Shown here: in pieces, positions 1 to 8,421 of the stretch
Numbering within the stretch: position 1 is the first letter of the stretch
Layout: each line of letters starts with the position of its first letter
DNA from: DASSUW01 sp963835525
Lineage (GTDB): Bacteria > Actinomycetota > Thermoleophilia > Solirubrobacterales > Solirubrobacteraceae
DNA length: 64,000 nt
Assembly: GCA_963835525.1 (NCBI GenBank)
Contig: CAWIFM010000007.1
Span: 1-64,000, forward strand
Direction of reading: 5' to 3'
Notes under the pieces: generated by a model
What the model saw: only the letters and a program-made list of their open reading frames with translations
Told to the model about the DNA's origin: nothing
The model's database searches: none
Position numbers and translations under genes: made by a program

Positions 1-1
1 A

Positions 2-75
2 TGCCGGAGGAGGGACTCGAACCCCCGACACGCGGATTATGATTCCGCTGCTCTAACCGACTGAGCTACTCCGGC
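2..75 (-). tRNA. tRNA-Met (CAU anticodon)
   Basis: The minus strand folds as a complete cloverleaf. The acceptor stem GCCGGAG pairs with CTCCGGC, the D-arm is GCTC/GAGC, the anticodon stem is GCGGA/TCCGC with loop ATCATAA (anticodon CAT), and the T-arm carries the TTCGAGT loop. The discriminator is A and CCA is not encoded. The anticodon stem lacks the three G-C pairs of initiators, so elongator Met is most likely. A lysidine-modified tRNA-Ile2 also has CAT and is not excluded. Position 32 is A, where C is more usual. Confidence 0.93.
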
Positions 76-100
76 GAGGGCGGCGCCGAGTGTAGCGGTC

Positions 101-847
101 TCAGGGTCGGGTACGGGCGGGCGGGCGGAGGTTGCTGACGATCAACGAGACCACCGTGACGAGGTAGATCTGGCCGATCAGCGCCTCGATCACGGCGAGG
201 GTGTGACCGAGGTCCGTGCGGGCGACGAAGTCGCCGTAGCCGACCGTCGTCAGCGTGGTGAAGCTGAAGTACAGGCAGTCCGACGTCGTCGCGTCCTTGC
301 CGTTGGTGAAGAACGGGGGAGCGATCTCGTCGATCGCGGCGTACGTGAACGCGAAGAACATGCCGAGCAGCAGGTAGAGGGAGAGCACGCCCATCACGGC
401 GGTCAATTGCACCTGGCCGGTCTCGCGCAGGTCGCGGACGATGCCGATGGCGACGGCGGGCGGGCCGAGCGCGACGAGCGCGGCGTTCATCGCGAGCCCG
501 GCGCCCTCGCCGATGCCGCCGAGCGTCGCGCGCACCGCGCTGAGCGCCAGCGCCACCAGTGCGAGCACGACGGCGAGCCTGACCACCCACGGCCGCAGGC
601 CGGCGGCGCGCACCGCCAGCGCGATGCCGGCGCCCGCCAGGGCGGTCACGACGATCTGCTGGAACGCGCCGTGCGGAGCGACCCCCTGCACGCCCAGCGA
701 GAGGAAGAGGGTGATGAGCAGGAGCCCGTAGCGGTGCCGAACGACGCGCCGTTCTCCGGCCGCGGTTGCCGTCACGCGGGCGAGCATCGCCGGACCTGTC
801 GCGGCGCGCCACCCGGCGCGCCAGTGTCCGGGAGCGGGTGCCAGCAT
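101..847 (-). CDS. Two-pore-type potassium channel family protein
   Basis: This 248-aa membrane protein has a canonical K+ selectivity filter, TVGYGD, at about residues 201-206, preceded by a pore-helix segment (FSFTTLT) and followed by a hydrophobic helix (LIGQIYLVTVVSLIVSNL). The N-terminal 170 residues form several further hydrophobic segments, so the architecture resembles Ion_trans_2 channels with an extended membrane domain. No RCK/TrkA_N regulatory domain follows the pore. It probably conducts K+ across the cytoplasmic membrane. The start is uncertain: Met1 and Met21 (position 787) both fit, and the second would remove a polar leader. The gene lies just downstream of, and away from, the MFS gene at 887. 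Confidence 0.85.
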   Translation of the reverse strand: MLAPAPGHWRAGWRAATGPAMLARVTATAAGERRVVRHRYGLLLITLFLSLGVQGVAPHGAFQQIVVTALAGAGIALAVRAAGLRPWVVRLAVVLALVALALSAVRATLGGIGEGAGLAMNAALVALGPPAVAIGIVRDLRETGQVQLTAVMGVLSLYLLLGMFFAFTYAAIDEIAPPFFTNGKDATTSDCLYFSFTTLTTVGYGDFVARTDLGHTLAVIEALIGQIYLVTVVSLIVSNLRPPARTRP

Positions 848-886
848 CCGTAAGCGACACCGGCGCGCGCCATTGTTCCCGCGCGC

Positions 887-2500
887 GTGAGCGCGAACGA
901 TGGGATGGTGGGACTCCCGATCATCGTGCTGGCGGCCGCCCAGTTCGTGATGGTGCTCGACAGCAGCGTCATGAACGTGTCGATCTCGCAGATCGTCGCC
1001 GACCTCGACACGACCATCCAGGGCGTGCAGCTCGCCATCACGGCGTACACGCTCGTGATGGCGGCGCTGATGCTCGCCGGCGCCAAGCTCGGTGACATCC
1101 TCGGGCGCGACAAGACGTTCGCCATCGGCCTGGCAATCTACGGGCTCGGCTCGCTGACCACGGCCCTGAGCCCCAACCTGACCGTGCTGCTGATCGGCTG
1201 GTCGCTGATCGAGGGCATCGGCGCCGCGCTCGTCATCCCGGCCATCGTGTCCCTGATCGCGGTGACGTACAGCGGCCAGCAGCGGGCGACCGCGTTCGGG
1301 ATCATCGGCGGCGTCGCCGGCGCGGCGATCGCCGCCGGGCCGCTGATCGGCGGCTGGATGACGACCGAGCTCAGCTGGCGCTACGTGTTCGCGGGGGAGA
1401 CGGTGGTCGTCATCGCGATCCTGCTCGTGCGGCGCCGGATGCCGCGCGCGCCGGCAGCCGAGCGACGGCCCACGCTCGACTACACCGGCGTCGCGCTCTC
1501 GTCGCTCGGGCTCGCCCTCGCCGTCTACGGGATCCTCAAGAGCAGCTCGTGGGGGTGGATCCGGCCGCTTGGCGCGTTCACCATCGGCGACACCGAGATC
1601 ACGCCGTTCGGCTTCTCCGCCGTTCCCTTCTTCATCCTCGCGGGCCTCGGCTTCCTCGCCGCCTTCGTGCTCTGGGAGGAGCGGCGCGAGCGGCAGGGCC
1701 GCGACACGCTGCTGGACCGGAAGCTGCTGCGCATCAAGCCGATGCGGGCAGGCCTGCTGACGCTGATGATGCAGCAGCTGATCCTGCTCGGCACGTTCTT
1801 CGTCCTGCCCGTCTACCTCCAGGTGGTGCTCGGCCTCGACGCGTTCGAGACCGGCAAGCGGCTGTTCCCGATGTCGGTGGCGCTGTTCCTCGCCGCCATG
1901 GCCGGCCCGAGGCTGGCCGCCGGCCTCGCCCCCAAGCGCGTCGCCCAGGCGGGCCTGGTGGCGCTCGTCCTCTCCTCGGTCGTGCTGCTGGGGACGATCG
2001 ACGTCGAGCTCGACGAGGCCGAGTTCGCGCTCGCGCTCGTCCTCTTCGGGATCGGGGCGGGCCTGCTGCTGTCGCAGCTCGGCAACGTGATCATGTCGTC
2101 GGTCGACCCGTCGCAGACGAACGAGGCCGGGGGGCTCCAGGGCACCGCCCAGAACCTCGGCGCCTCGCTCGGCACGGCGCTGATCGGCTCGGTCCTGATC
2201 CTCTCGCTGACCAGCGGGGTGGTGAACCGCGTCGAGCAGAACCCTGCGGTGCCGCCCGCCGCCCGCGAGCAGATCGCCGAGGTCGCGGCCTCAGGGATCC
2301 CGGTGGTGCCCGTGGCCGATGTCGAGCAGGCGGTCCTCGATGCCGGAGCGGCTCCCGAGGTTGCCGAGGCGATCGCCGGCGACTACGGCGACGCGCAGCT
2401 CTTCGGACTCAAGCAGTCGATCCTCGCCGTCGCGATCCTGGCGCTGCTGTCGCTGTGGTTCACCCGTCAGCTGCCAGCGCGTCGCGACACGACGAGTTGA
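887..2500 (+). CDS. MFS drug:H+ antiporter, DHA2 (EmrB/QacA-like) family
   Basis: A 537-aa polytopic membrane protein with about 14 hydrophobic segments, the size and topology of DHA2 exporters. The first helix carries a VMVLDSSVMNVS motif (family motif D1, usually LDxTIVNVALP), and the loop after helix 2 has GAKLGDILGR (motif A). QGTAQNLGASLGTALIGS near residue 425 is the usual motif-C-like region of the second half. It is expected to export hydrophobic compounds using the proton gradient; the substrate cannot be read from sequence. The start is a GTG with weak ribosome-binding sequence. No regulator is adjacent. Confidence 0.9.
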   Translation: MSANDGMVGLPIIVLAAAQFVMVLDSSVMNVSISQIVADLDTTIQGVQLAITAYTLVMAALMLAGAKLGDILGRDKTFAIGLAIYGLGSLTTALSPNLTVLLIGWSLIEGIGAALVIPAIVSLIAVTYSGQQRATAFGIIGGVAGAAIAAGPLIGGWMTTELSWRYVFAGETVVVIAILLVRRRMPRAPAAERRPTLDYTGVALSSLGLALAVYGILKSSSWGWIRPLGAFTIGDTEITPFGFSAVPFFILAGLGFLAAFVLWEERRERQGRDTLLDRKLLRIKPMRAGLLTLMMQQLILLGTFFVLPVYLQVVLGLDAFETGKRLFPMSVALFLAAMAGPRLAAGLAPKRVAQAGLVALVLSSVVLLGTIDVELDEAEFALALVLFGIGAGLLLSQLGNVIMSSVDPSQTNEAGGLQGTAQNLGASLGTALIGSVLILSLTSGVVNRVEQNPAVPPAAREQIAEVAASGIPVVPVADVEQAVLDAGAAPEVAEAIAGDYGDAQLFGLKQSILAVAILALLSLWFTRQLPARRDTTS

Positions 2501-2670
2501 GCTCCTCGATGTCGCCATCGTCCAGCGGCGCGGCCCGGCTTGGCAATGGGGCGTGCGGGCGTCCGCGGGGGGTGGCCTGCACGACCGTTGATCGGCATGC
2601 GCACCGGGTGGCGCCCGCACGCGCGAGCCGCGAGGGTGGGGGCACCGCTCATGCCGAGAAAGGAGAAGCT

Positions 2671-3117
2671 GTGGACCGCGAGCAGCTCGAGGAGATGGGC
2701 CCTGTCGACTATGTCGTGCTCGAGTGGCCCGACCAGCAGCCGGTCGGCGAGGCCGTGCCGCTGATCCTGGACGCCGTCGACCGGGGCATCATCCGGATCC
2801 TGGACGTCGCCCTCCTCGCCAAGGACACCGACGGCACGGTCGCGGTGCTCGAGGTCGGCGCCATGAACGGCGGCGGCGCGGGCAGCTTCGCCGACTTCGA
2901 GGGCGCCTCGTCAGGCCTGCTCGGCGAGGACGACCTCGAGGAGGCCGCCGGCGTCCTCGAGCCCGGCACGTCGGCCGCCGTGCTCGTGTGGGAGAACCGC
3001 TGGGCGGCCCCGATCGCCAGCGCGCTGCGACGCTCCGGCGGGCAGCTCGTCGCCAGCGGGCGGATCCCGATCCAGGGCATCCTCGCCGCGCTCGACGCCA
3101 TCGAAGAGACCAACTGA
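2671..3117 (+). CDS. DUF6325/DUF1269-like protein
   Basis: The 148-aa reading frame starts at GTG 2671, seven bases after a good AAAGGAG ribosome-binding site (2659-2665). The protein begins with GPVDYVVLEWP, continues with a RILDVALLAKD strand and ends with an alternating helix/strand pattern (AAVLVWENRWAAPIASALR). This is the pattern of small actinobacterial proteins annotated as DUF6325, related to DUF1269 membrane-associated proteins. No catalytic motif is visible. It sits 16 nt ahead of a SHOCT-domain gene and is probably cotranscribed with it; in actinobacteria these two are commonly paired. The biochemical role is unknown. Confidence 0.85.
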   Translation: MDREQLEEMGPVDYVVLEWPDQQPVGEAVPLILDAVDRGIIRILDVALLAKDTDGTVAVLEVGAMNGGGAGSFADFEGASSGLLGEDDLEEAAGVLEPGTSAAVLVWENRWAAPIASALRRSGGQLVASGRIPIQGILAALDAIEETN

Positions 3118-3133
3118 CGAGAAGGAGAGACCC

Positions 3134-3403
3134 ATGCCAGGACTGCTTCGCGGGATGGCCCGCACCGCCGTCGTCGCCGGCACCGCGACGGCCGTCAGCA
3201 ACCGCGTGTCGCGCCGCCAGGCCTCGCGCTGGGCCGGGGACCAGGAGCCCCAGTACGCCGAGCCCGAGCCGCCGCCGCCCGCGCCCGCCGCCCCGGCTGC
3301 CGACCCGATCGCCCAGCTGAAGCAGCTGGCGGAGCTCAAGGACCAGGGCATCCTCACGGAGGAGGAGTTCGCCGCGCAGAAGGCGAAGATCCTCGGAGCG
3401 TGA
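3134..3403 (+). CDS. Short SHOCT-domain protein
   Basis: An 89-aa protein. The N-terminal half has a small hydrophobic stretch (GMARTAVVAGTATAVSNRVS), the middle is a Pro/Ala/Glu linker, and the last 30 residues are a SHOCT domain: QLKQLAELKDQGILTEEEF followed by KAKILG. SHOCT domains are thought to mediate oligomerisation or tether other modules. The gene follows the DUF6325-like gene by 16 nt with AGAAGGAGAG ahead of its ATG, so the two probably form one transcript. A second SHOCT protein lies at 4930. Confidence 0.88.
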   Translation: MPGLLRGMARTAVVAGTATAVSNRVSRRQASRWAGDQEPQYAEPEPPPPAPAAPAADPIAQLKQLAELKDQGILTEEEFAAQKAKILGA

Positions 3404-3419
3404 GCCTCACGAGGAGAGA

Positions 3420-3941
3420 GTGAACGCGGGAGCGGCCCCGAGCGGCCCCCTCCGGCGCTTCGTCGACGCGCACCTGGGCTCGCGCCAGGTGTCGCGCGTC
3501 GTCTACGGCTCGATCATCGGGCTGGCCCTCGTGGTCGCGCTCGAGGCGCACCCGCCGCCGGCGGGTGCGGTGGTCGCGTCGCTGCTGGGCACGGCCGTCG
3601 CGGTCGGCCTGGCCGAGCTCTACAGCGAGCTCGTCGGCTTCGAGACGACGCGGCGCCGCAAGGTCGGCCGCACCGAGCTGCGGGAGCTGGGCGTCGACAT
3701 CGCCGCCGTCGCCTTCGGCATCGCCTTCCCGGCCGTGTTCTTCCTGCTCGCCATCCTCGGCGCGCTCGAGGACGAGACCGCGTTCACGCTCGCCAAGTGG
3801 ACCGGCGTCGGCCTGATCGGCGTGTACGGCTTCGCGGGCGCGCGCCTGTCGGGCGCGGGCCTGCCCGTCGCGCTCGTGCAGGCGGCCGCCGTTGCGCTGA
3901 TCGGGGCCGCGCTGATACTCCTGAAGTCCCTTGTCCATTGA
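3420..3941 (+). CDS. Small four- or five-TM membrane protein, unknown function
   Basis: The 173-aa protein has hydrophobic segments at about residues 27-42, 47-62, 92-112, 123-140 and 150-168, linked by short charged loops (FETTRRRKVGRTELRELG). No recognised family motif is visible; general resemblance to VIT-like or DUF-type membrane proteins is too weak to name. The start is GTG 3420 behind GAGGAGAG. The 3' end overlaps the next gene by 11 nt, which supports co-translation with the YihY/BrkB protein. Confidence 0.75.
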   Translation: MNAGAAPSGPLRRFVDAHLGSRQVSRVVYGSIIGLALVVALEAHPPPAGAVVASLLGTAVAVGLAELYSELVGFETTRRRKVGRTELRELGVDIAAVAFGIAFPAVFFLLAILGALEDETAFTLAKWTGVGLIGVYGFAGARLSGAGLPVALVQAAAVALIGAALILLKSLVH

Positions 3942-4851
3942 GGTCGACCGTGAACGCGTCGCACGGACGCTCACGTTCTGGCTGCGGCCAGAGTTCCTCC
4001 TGCGCGTGGTCAACCGCTTCCAGAAGGTGGCCGGCTTCGATCGCGCGATCGCGCTCGCCTCGAGCGCCCTGACGGCCGTCATCCCGCTGGCGATCGTCGG
4101 CGGCCTGATCGTCTCGGCGCTCGGCGGCGAGACCACCGCGGACCGCGTCGTCGACCGGTACGAGCTGACGGGCGGAGGAGCCGACGCGGTCGAGGCGATG
4201 TTCGCGCCGGCCTCGGGCGAGAGCACGAGCCTCGGCCTCGCCGGCATCTTCTTCCTCATGATCGCGGTGCTGAGCTTCACGCGCGCCGTGCAGCGGATGT
4301 TCGAGCAGGCCTGGGAGCTCAAGCCCCTGAGCGTGCGCAACACGCTCAACGGGCTCCTGTGGATCGGCGGGCTCACGGCGTTCGTGGCCCTCAGCGGCGT
4401 GATCCGCGGCGTTCTGGGCCACAGCACGCTCGAGCTGACGGCCACGCTGATCGTCCTGCCACTGTCGGCGGTCTTCATGGCCTGGAGCGGCTGGATCCTC
4501 AGCGCCAAGCGGATCACGCTCCGCGAGCTCGTGCCCTTCGCCGTGATCGCGGCGCTCGCGTCGGCGGTGTACTCGGTCGGCGCCAACGTCTACGTGCCGA
4601 AGATGTTCAGCACCTACGCGACCCGCTACGGCGTGATCGGCGCCGTGTTCGCGCTGATCTCGACGCTGTTCTGCGTCATGGTCATCATCGTCGCGGCGTC
4701 GGCCGCCGGCCGCGAGGTGCAGGACGAGCTCGGGCGCATCCGCCGCGGGGAGCGGCCGGCCGACGACGAGGTCCGGCGCCAGTGGAACGAGCTGACCGCC
4801 GAGGCTCGCTCCCGCTGGCAGGTCTGGCGGGCGCGTCGCGACGGCGGATGA
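3931..4851 (+). CDS. YihY/BrkB family inner-membrane protein
   Basis: A 306-aa polytopic protein with six hydrophobic segments. The FDRAIALASSALTAVIPLAIV start and the SFTRAVQRMFEQAWEL loop are the conserved N-terminal features of the YihY/BrkB family (once called virulence factor BrkB). Transport or envelope roles have been proposed, but substrates are not settled. Its TTG start lies inside the preceding frame (11-nt overlap), and the C-terminus is a charged cytoplasmic tail (QWNELTAEARSRWQVWRARR). The neighbouring genes also encode small membrane proteins. Confidence 0.85.
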   Translation: MSIEVDRERVARTLTFWLRPEFLLRVVNRFQKVAGFDRAIALASSALTAVIPLAIVGGLIVSALGGETTADRVVDRYELTGGGADAVEAMFAPASGESTSLGLAGIFFLMIAVLSFTRAVQRMFEQAWELKPLSVRNTLNGLLWIGGLTAFVALSGVIRGVLGHSTLELTATLIVLPLSAVFMAWSGWILSAKRITLRELVPFAVIAALASAVYSVGANVYVPKMFSTYATRYGVIGAVFALISTLFCVMVIIVAASAAGREVQDELGRIRRGERPADDEVRRQWNELTAEARSRWQVWRARRDGG

Positions 4852-4929
4852 GCGCACACCACCGCGGTTCGGATGCGCGCACCCTTGGCAGCGCGCCGCC
4901 GCTGATGGAGCCTCGTCGCACCGCAACCG

Positions 4930-5340
4930 ATGGAGGCCTTCCCGATGGTGTTCGCTGCCGATTATCCGTTCCTGGATGTTTTCTGGACGATGCTCGTCTT
5001 CTTCTTCTGGGTGATCTGGATCTGGATCCTGATCACCGTGCTGATCGATCTCTTCCGCCGTCATGACATCAGCGGCTGGGGCAAGGCGGCCTGGGCGCTG
5101 TTCGTGATCGTGCTGCCGTATCTGGGCGTGTTCGTCTACCTGATCACGCAGGGCGGGAAGATGGCCGAGCGCCGCGCCGAGGAGATCCGCGCGAGCCAGG
5201 CGTCGTTCGACTCGTACGTGCGCGAGACCGCCGGCAGCGGCGGGCCGACCGACCAGATCGCGAAGGCCAAGGAGCTGCTCGACAGCGGCGCGATCGACCA
5301 GGCCGAGTTCGACGCGCTGAAGGCAAAGGCGCTCGCCTGA
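4930..5340 (+). CDS. PLDc_N-like membrane protein with C-terminal SHOCT domain
   Basis: The 136-aa protein begins with two hydrophobic helices. The first (FWTMLVFFFWVIWIWILITVL) is followed by a basic loop RRHDISGWGKAAW, the typical signature of the PLDc_N domain found at the N-terminus of cardiolipin synthases and in free-standing proteins. The second helix is LFVIVLPYLGVFVYLI. The final 30 residues, IAKAKELLDSGAIDQAEFDAL, form a SHOCT domain. No phospholipase D catalytic HKD motif is present, so this is not an enzyme of that family. The arrangement is common in actinobacteria. Confidence 0.87.
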   Translation: MEAFPMVFAADYPFLDVFWTMLVFFFWVIWIWILITVLIDLFRRHDISGWGKAAWALFVIVLPYLGVFVYLITQGGKMAERRAEEIRASQASFDSYVRETAGSGGPTDQIAKAKELLDSGAIDQAEFDALKAKALA

Positions 5341-5373
5341 AGCAAGTTGTTCGCCATCTGACCGGAGGACGGC

Positions 5374-5379
5374 TAGTGT
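5374..5379 (+). promoter_or_regulatory. -10-like TAGTGT ahead of a leaderless start
   Basis: TAGTGT ends seven bases before the ATG of the histidine kinase gene, so transcription would begin at or next to the start codon. No Shine-Dalgarno sequence separates them apart from AGCAGG, which is too close. No clear -35 is seen. Confidence 0.4.
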
Positions 5380-5386
5380 CAGCAGG

Positions 5387-7195
5387 ATGGACACCGCCGT
5401 CCCGGTCGCGGCGGGCCGCGAGCTGCGCCACTGGGCGCTGCTCGCACTGGCCCTGGCGGGCGCCGCCGCGACTGCGGCCGCGGCCGCGCTCGGCTACGCC
5501 GGCGCGGCCGGCCAGCCGGGATTGGCCGCGCTCGCGCGCGCCCTGATCGTCGGCGCGCCGATCGCGATCGGGCTGTACGCCTGGTCGCGCCGGCCGAGCC
5601 AGCGGTTCGGGCTGCTGCTGGTGGCGGCCGGCGGCCTCTGGTTCCTGGCCTCGCTGTCCGAGTCCGCGGACCCGGGCGTCTACACGCTGGGCCGCACCGC
5701 GGGCTGGCTGGTCGAGGTGTTCCTCGTCTACCTCGTGCTGTGCTTCCCGACGGGCCGGCTTCCCGAGGCCGCCGACCGCCGGCTGGTGGGCGCGATGACG
5801 GCAGTGTTCGCGCTCTTCTTCCTGCCCCAGCTCCTCATCGCCGAGACGTTCCCGGTCCCCAGCCCGTACACGAGCTGCATCCACGACTGCCCGCCCAACG
5901 CGCTGTTCGCCCTCGACAGCGAGCCGGCCTTCGTGCAGTCGGTCATGCGCCCGCTCGGCGCCGTCCTCGTGTTCTGCGTGATGACCGCGGTGGTCCTGCG
6001 CATGTACGGGCGCATGCGTCGCAGCACGCCGCTCACGCGGCGCATGCTGGCGCCCGTGGTGGGCGTCGCGGTGGCGCGCGCCGCCGCGCTGGGGATCGCG
6101 ATCGTGGGCCGCGAGCTCGAGCCGGACGCGTGGCCGATCCAGTTCGCGGCCTGGCTGCTCGCGCTGGCCATGCCGGCCGTCGCGATCGCCTTCCTGGTGG
6201 GGCTGCTGCGCTGGCGGCTGTTCGCCGAGTCGGCGCTCCGGCGGCTCGCCGAGTGCCTGCGCGCGCTGCCCGACGCCCTCACCCTGCGGCGCGCGTTCGC
6301 CGAGGCGTTCGGGGATCCGACGATCAAGATCCTCTTCCTGGGCGGAGCCCCCGACCGCTGGATGGACCCGTGGGGCCGCCCCGCCCAGCTGCCCGGCCCG
6401 GACAGCGGGCGCGCCGTCAGCGAGGTTCGCCGTCACGGCACGGTGGTGGCCGCGATCATCCACGACGAAGGGCTGCTCGAGCGGCCCGAGCTGCTCGAGG
6501 CGGGCGCCTCGATGGCCGCCGTGGTGCTCGAGAACCAGCGGCTGGCCGCCGAGGCGGAGGCCTCGATGCGCGAGCTCCAGCTCTCGCGCGCCCGCATCGC
6601 GGCCGGAGCCGAGCACGAGCGGCGCCGGATCGAGCGCGACCTGCACGACGGCGCCCAGCAGCGGCTCGTCGCGCTGCGGATCGAGCTCGAGCTGGCGGAG
6701 GAGATCGTCCGGCGGGATCCCGAGCGCGGCATCGAGCGCCTGCGCGAGCTCGAGCACGAGGTGGACGAGGCGCTCGACGAGCTGCGTGCGCTCGCGCACG
6801 GCGTCTACCCGCCGGTGCTCGCCGACCGCGGGCTCGATGACGCGCTGCACGACGTCGCGATGCGCTCACAGATCCGGGTCGACCTCGTGGCGCACGACGT
6901 CGGGCGCTTCTCGACCGAGGTGGAGGGCGCGATCTACTTCTGCATCCTCGAGGCGCTGCAGAACGCGCACAAGCACGCGACGGGGGCGCGCCGCATCGTG
7001 GTGACCCTGGACGGCAGCGCGGGCGACCGGCTGCGCTTCAGCGTGCGCGACGACGGCGCCGGCACGGACCTCATCGACGAGGGCGCCGGCATCACCAACA
7101 TGCGCGATCGCCTGGCTGCGATCGGCGGCGAGGTCGACGTCGCGTCCAGCCTCGGCGTCGGCACCGTCGTGCGCGGGCAGGCCCCGACGCCCTAG
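5387..7195 (+). CDS. NarL/LiaS-type membrane sensor histidine kinase
   Basis: A 602-aa protein with about eight hydrophobic segments in the first 275 residues, a GAF-like segment at about 300-385, and a HisKA_3 dimerisation domain with the phospho-acceptor in ERDLHDGAQQR (His420). A HATPase_c domain follows, with NAHKHA (N box) and DDGAGT...GITNMRDRL (G boxes) near residues 525-585. It should autophosphorylate in response to an unknown signal and pass phosphate to a NarL-type regulator; the obvious partner is the LuxR regulator at 7671. Its end overlaps the end of the converging receiver gene at 7192 by 4 nt. Confidence 0.93.
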   Translation: MDTAVPVAAGRELRHWALLALALAGAAATAAAAALGYAGAAGQPGLAALARALIVGAPIAIGLYAWSRRPSQRFGLLLVAAGGLWFLASLSESADPGVYTLGRTAGWLVEVFLVYLVLCFPTGRLPEAADRRLVGAMTAVFALFFLPQLLIAETFPVPSPYTSCIHDCPPNALFALDSEPAFVQSVMRPLGAVLVFCVMTAVVLRMYGRMRRSTPLTRRMLAPVVGVAVARAAALGIAIVGRELEPDAWPIQFAAWLLALAMPAVAIAFLVGLLRWRLFAESALRRLAECLRALPDALTLRRAFAEAFGDPTIKILFLGGAPDRWMDPWGRPAQLPGPDSGRAVSEVRRHGTVVAAIIHDEGLLERPELLEAGASMAAVVLENQRLAAEAEASMRELQLSRARIAAGAEHERRRIERDLHDGAQQRLVALRIELELAEEIVRRDPERGIERLRELEHEVDEALDELRALAHGVYPPVLADRGLDDALHDVAMRSQIRVDLVAHDVGRFSTEVEGAIYFCILEALQNAHKHATGARRIVVTLDGSAGDRLRFSVRDDGAGTDLIDEGAGITNMRDRLAAIGGEVDVASSLGVGTVVRGQAPTP

Positions 7196-7569
7196 CGCGG
7201 CCCGTGCGCCGCCCAGAGCTCGCGCAGCCTGCGCGTCGAGAGCTCCTGCTTGCGGACGTGGGCGGCGACGCCGCCGCCGACGGCGGACGCGGCCTCCGGG
7301 ACGTCGTTGAGCGAGACCAGCACGAGGACGGCTTCGCAGCCGGACGCCTGCAGCCGCTGCGCCGTCTCGATCCCGTCCATGTCGTCCATCCGCACATCGA
7401 GCAGTACGAGGTCGGGCCGGAGGGCGCCGGCCAGCTCGAGCGCCTCGGCTCCCGACGCCGCCTGCCCGACCTCCTCGAAGCCGGGCGTGGCCGCGATCAG
7501 GTCGCCGACGGCGCGCCGGAAGACCGCCTGGTCGTCGACCGTCAGCACGGTCACGGAGGTGTTGGCCAC
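7192..7569 (-). CDS. Stand-alone response regulator receiver protein
   Basis: The 125-aa protein is a single receiver domain: acidic pair VDDQ near residue 12, phospho-acceptor Asp58 in DLVLLDVRMDDMDG, a conserved Thr/Ser position replaced by VLVSLND, and Lys at about 108 (HVRKQELS). No DNA-binding output domain follows, so it resembles single-domain regulators that act by protein contact or as phosphate sinks. It is convoluted with the kinase gene at 5387 (tail to tail) and divergent from the complete regulator at 7671. One kinase therefore sits between two possible phospho-acceptors. Confidence 0.88.
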   Translation of the reverse strand: MANTSVTVLTVDDQAVFRRAVGDLIAATPGFEEVGQAASGAEALELAGALRPDLVLLDVRMDDMDGIETAQRLQASGCEAVLVLVSLNDVPEAASAVGGGVAAHVRKQELSTRRLRELWAAHGPR

Positions 7570-7658
7570 GGTGAAACCCTCCCCCGGTCGCCGTAGGGCG
7601 GCAAGGGCACGCTCCCCCCGATGGACACCGTGCCCGCACGAGGATTGACGCGGCTCGA

Positions 7659-7664
7659 TAGTTT
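7659..7664 (+). promoter_or_regulatory. -10-like TAGTTT ahead of the LuxR-type regulator gene
   Basis: TAGTTT ends six bases before the ATG at 7671, again with no Shine-Dalgarno sequence in between. A TTGACG lies at 7645-7650, too close for a standard 17-bp spacer. The element fits the leaderless pattern seen elsewhere in the window. Confidence 0.4.
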
Positions 7665-7670
7665 CCGGCC

Positions 7671-8342
7671 ATGGCGATCAGGGTCGTGCTGGCGGATGAC
7701 AGCTACCTCGTCCGCGAGGCGCTCGAGCACGTGCTGACCGCGGCCGAGGGCATCGAGCTCGTCGGCTCGTGCCGCGATCGCCGATCGCTGACCGACGCGA
7801 TCGAGGCGCAGCAGCCCGATGTGGTGGTGACCGACATCCGCATGCCGCCGTCGGAGAGCGACGAGGGGCTCCAGGTCGCGGCCGAGCTGCGCCGGACGCA
7901 CCCGAAGGTCGGCGTGGTGGTGCTCAGCCAGTACTCGGAGCCGAGCTACGGCCTGGCGCTGCTCGAGGGCGGCTCGGACGGGCGCGCCTACCTCCTCAAG
8001 GAGCGCATCCAGCACGGCGGCCAGCTCGTCACCGCGATCGAGACCGTGGCGGAGGGCGGCTCGATGATGGACGCCAAGGTGGTCGAGACGCTGATCAGCG
8101 CCCGCCGCCGGGTCGAGAGCTCGCCGCTCGGCGAGCTGACCCCGCGCGAGCTCGAGATCCTGGCCTTCGTCGCCCGCGGCCACAGCAACCAGGCGATCGC
8201 CGACGAGCTGGTGCTCACCAAGCGCGCCGTCGAGAAGCACATCAACGCGATCTTCCTCAAGCTCGACCTCACCGAGGCGCAGGACGTGAGCCGCCGCGTG
8301 AAGGCGGCGCTGATCTATCTCGCCGAGACCGCCTCGGACTAG
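7671..8342 (+). CDS. NarL/FixJ-family response regulator
   Basis: A 223-aa two-domain regulator. The receiver has LADDSYLVREAL at the N-terminus and phospho-acceptor Asp55 in VVVTDIRMPP; the conserved Lys is in AYLLKERI. The LuxR-type helix-turn-helix spans about residues 150-205, with LTPRELEILAFVARGHSNQA and the recognition helix VEKHINAIFLKL. It is the likely DNA-binding partner of the kinase at 5387, separated from it by the divergent receiver-only gene. Confidence 0.93.
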   Translation: MAIRVVLADDSYLVREALEHVLTAAEGIELVGSCRDRRSLTDAIEAQQPDVVVTDIRMPPSESDEGLQVAAELRRTHPKVGVVVLSQYSEPSYGLALLEGGSDGRAYLLKERIQHGGQLVTAIETVAEGGSMMDAKVVETLISARRRVESSPLGELTPRELEILAFVARGHSNQAIADELVLTKRAVEKHINAIFLKLDLTEAQDVSRRVKAALIYLAETASD

Positions 8343-8421
8343 TGGCGGTGATGCGCGCACCCCTCGCGGGACGCAGGCATGCCGGTTTGCGGAGCCGGCG
8401 CGCCGACCGCGACAGTCGGAC

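Noticed and set aside
7645..7664. TTGACG and TAGTTT as one sigma-70 promoter
   Set aside because: The spacer is 8 bp rather than about 17, so the two hexamers cannot belong to one standard promoter.
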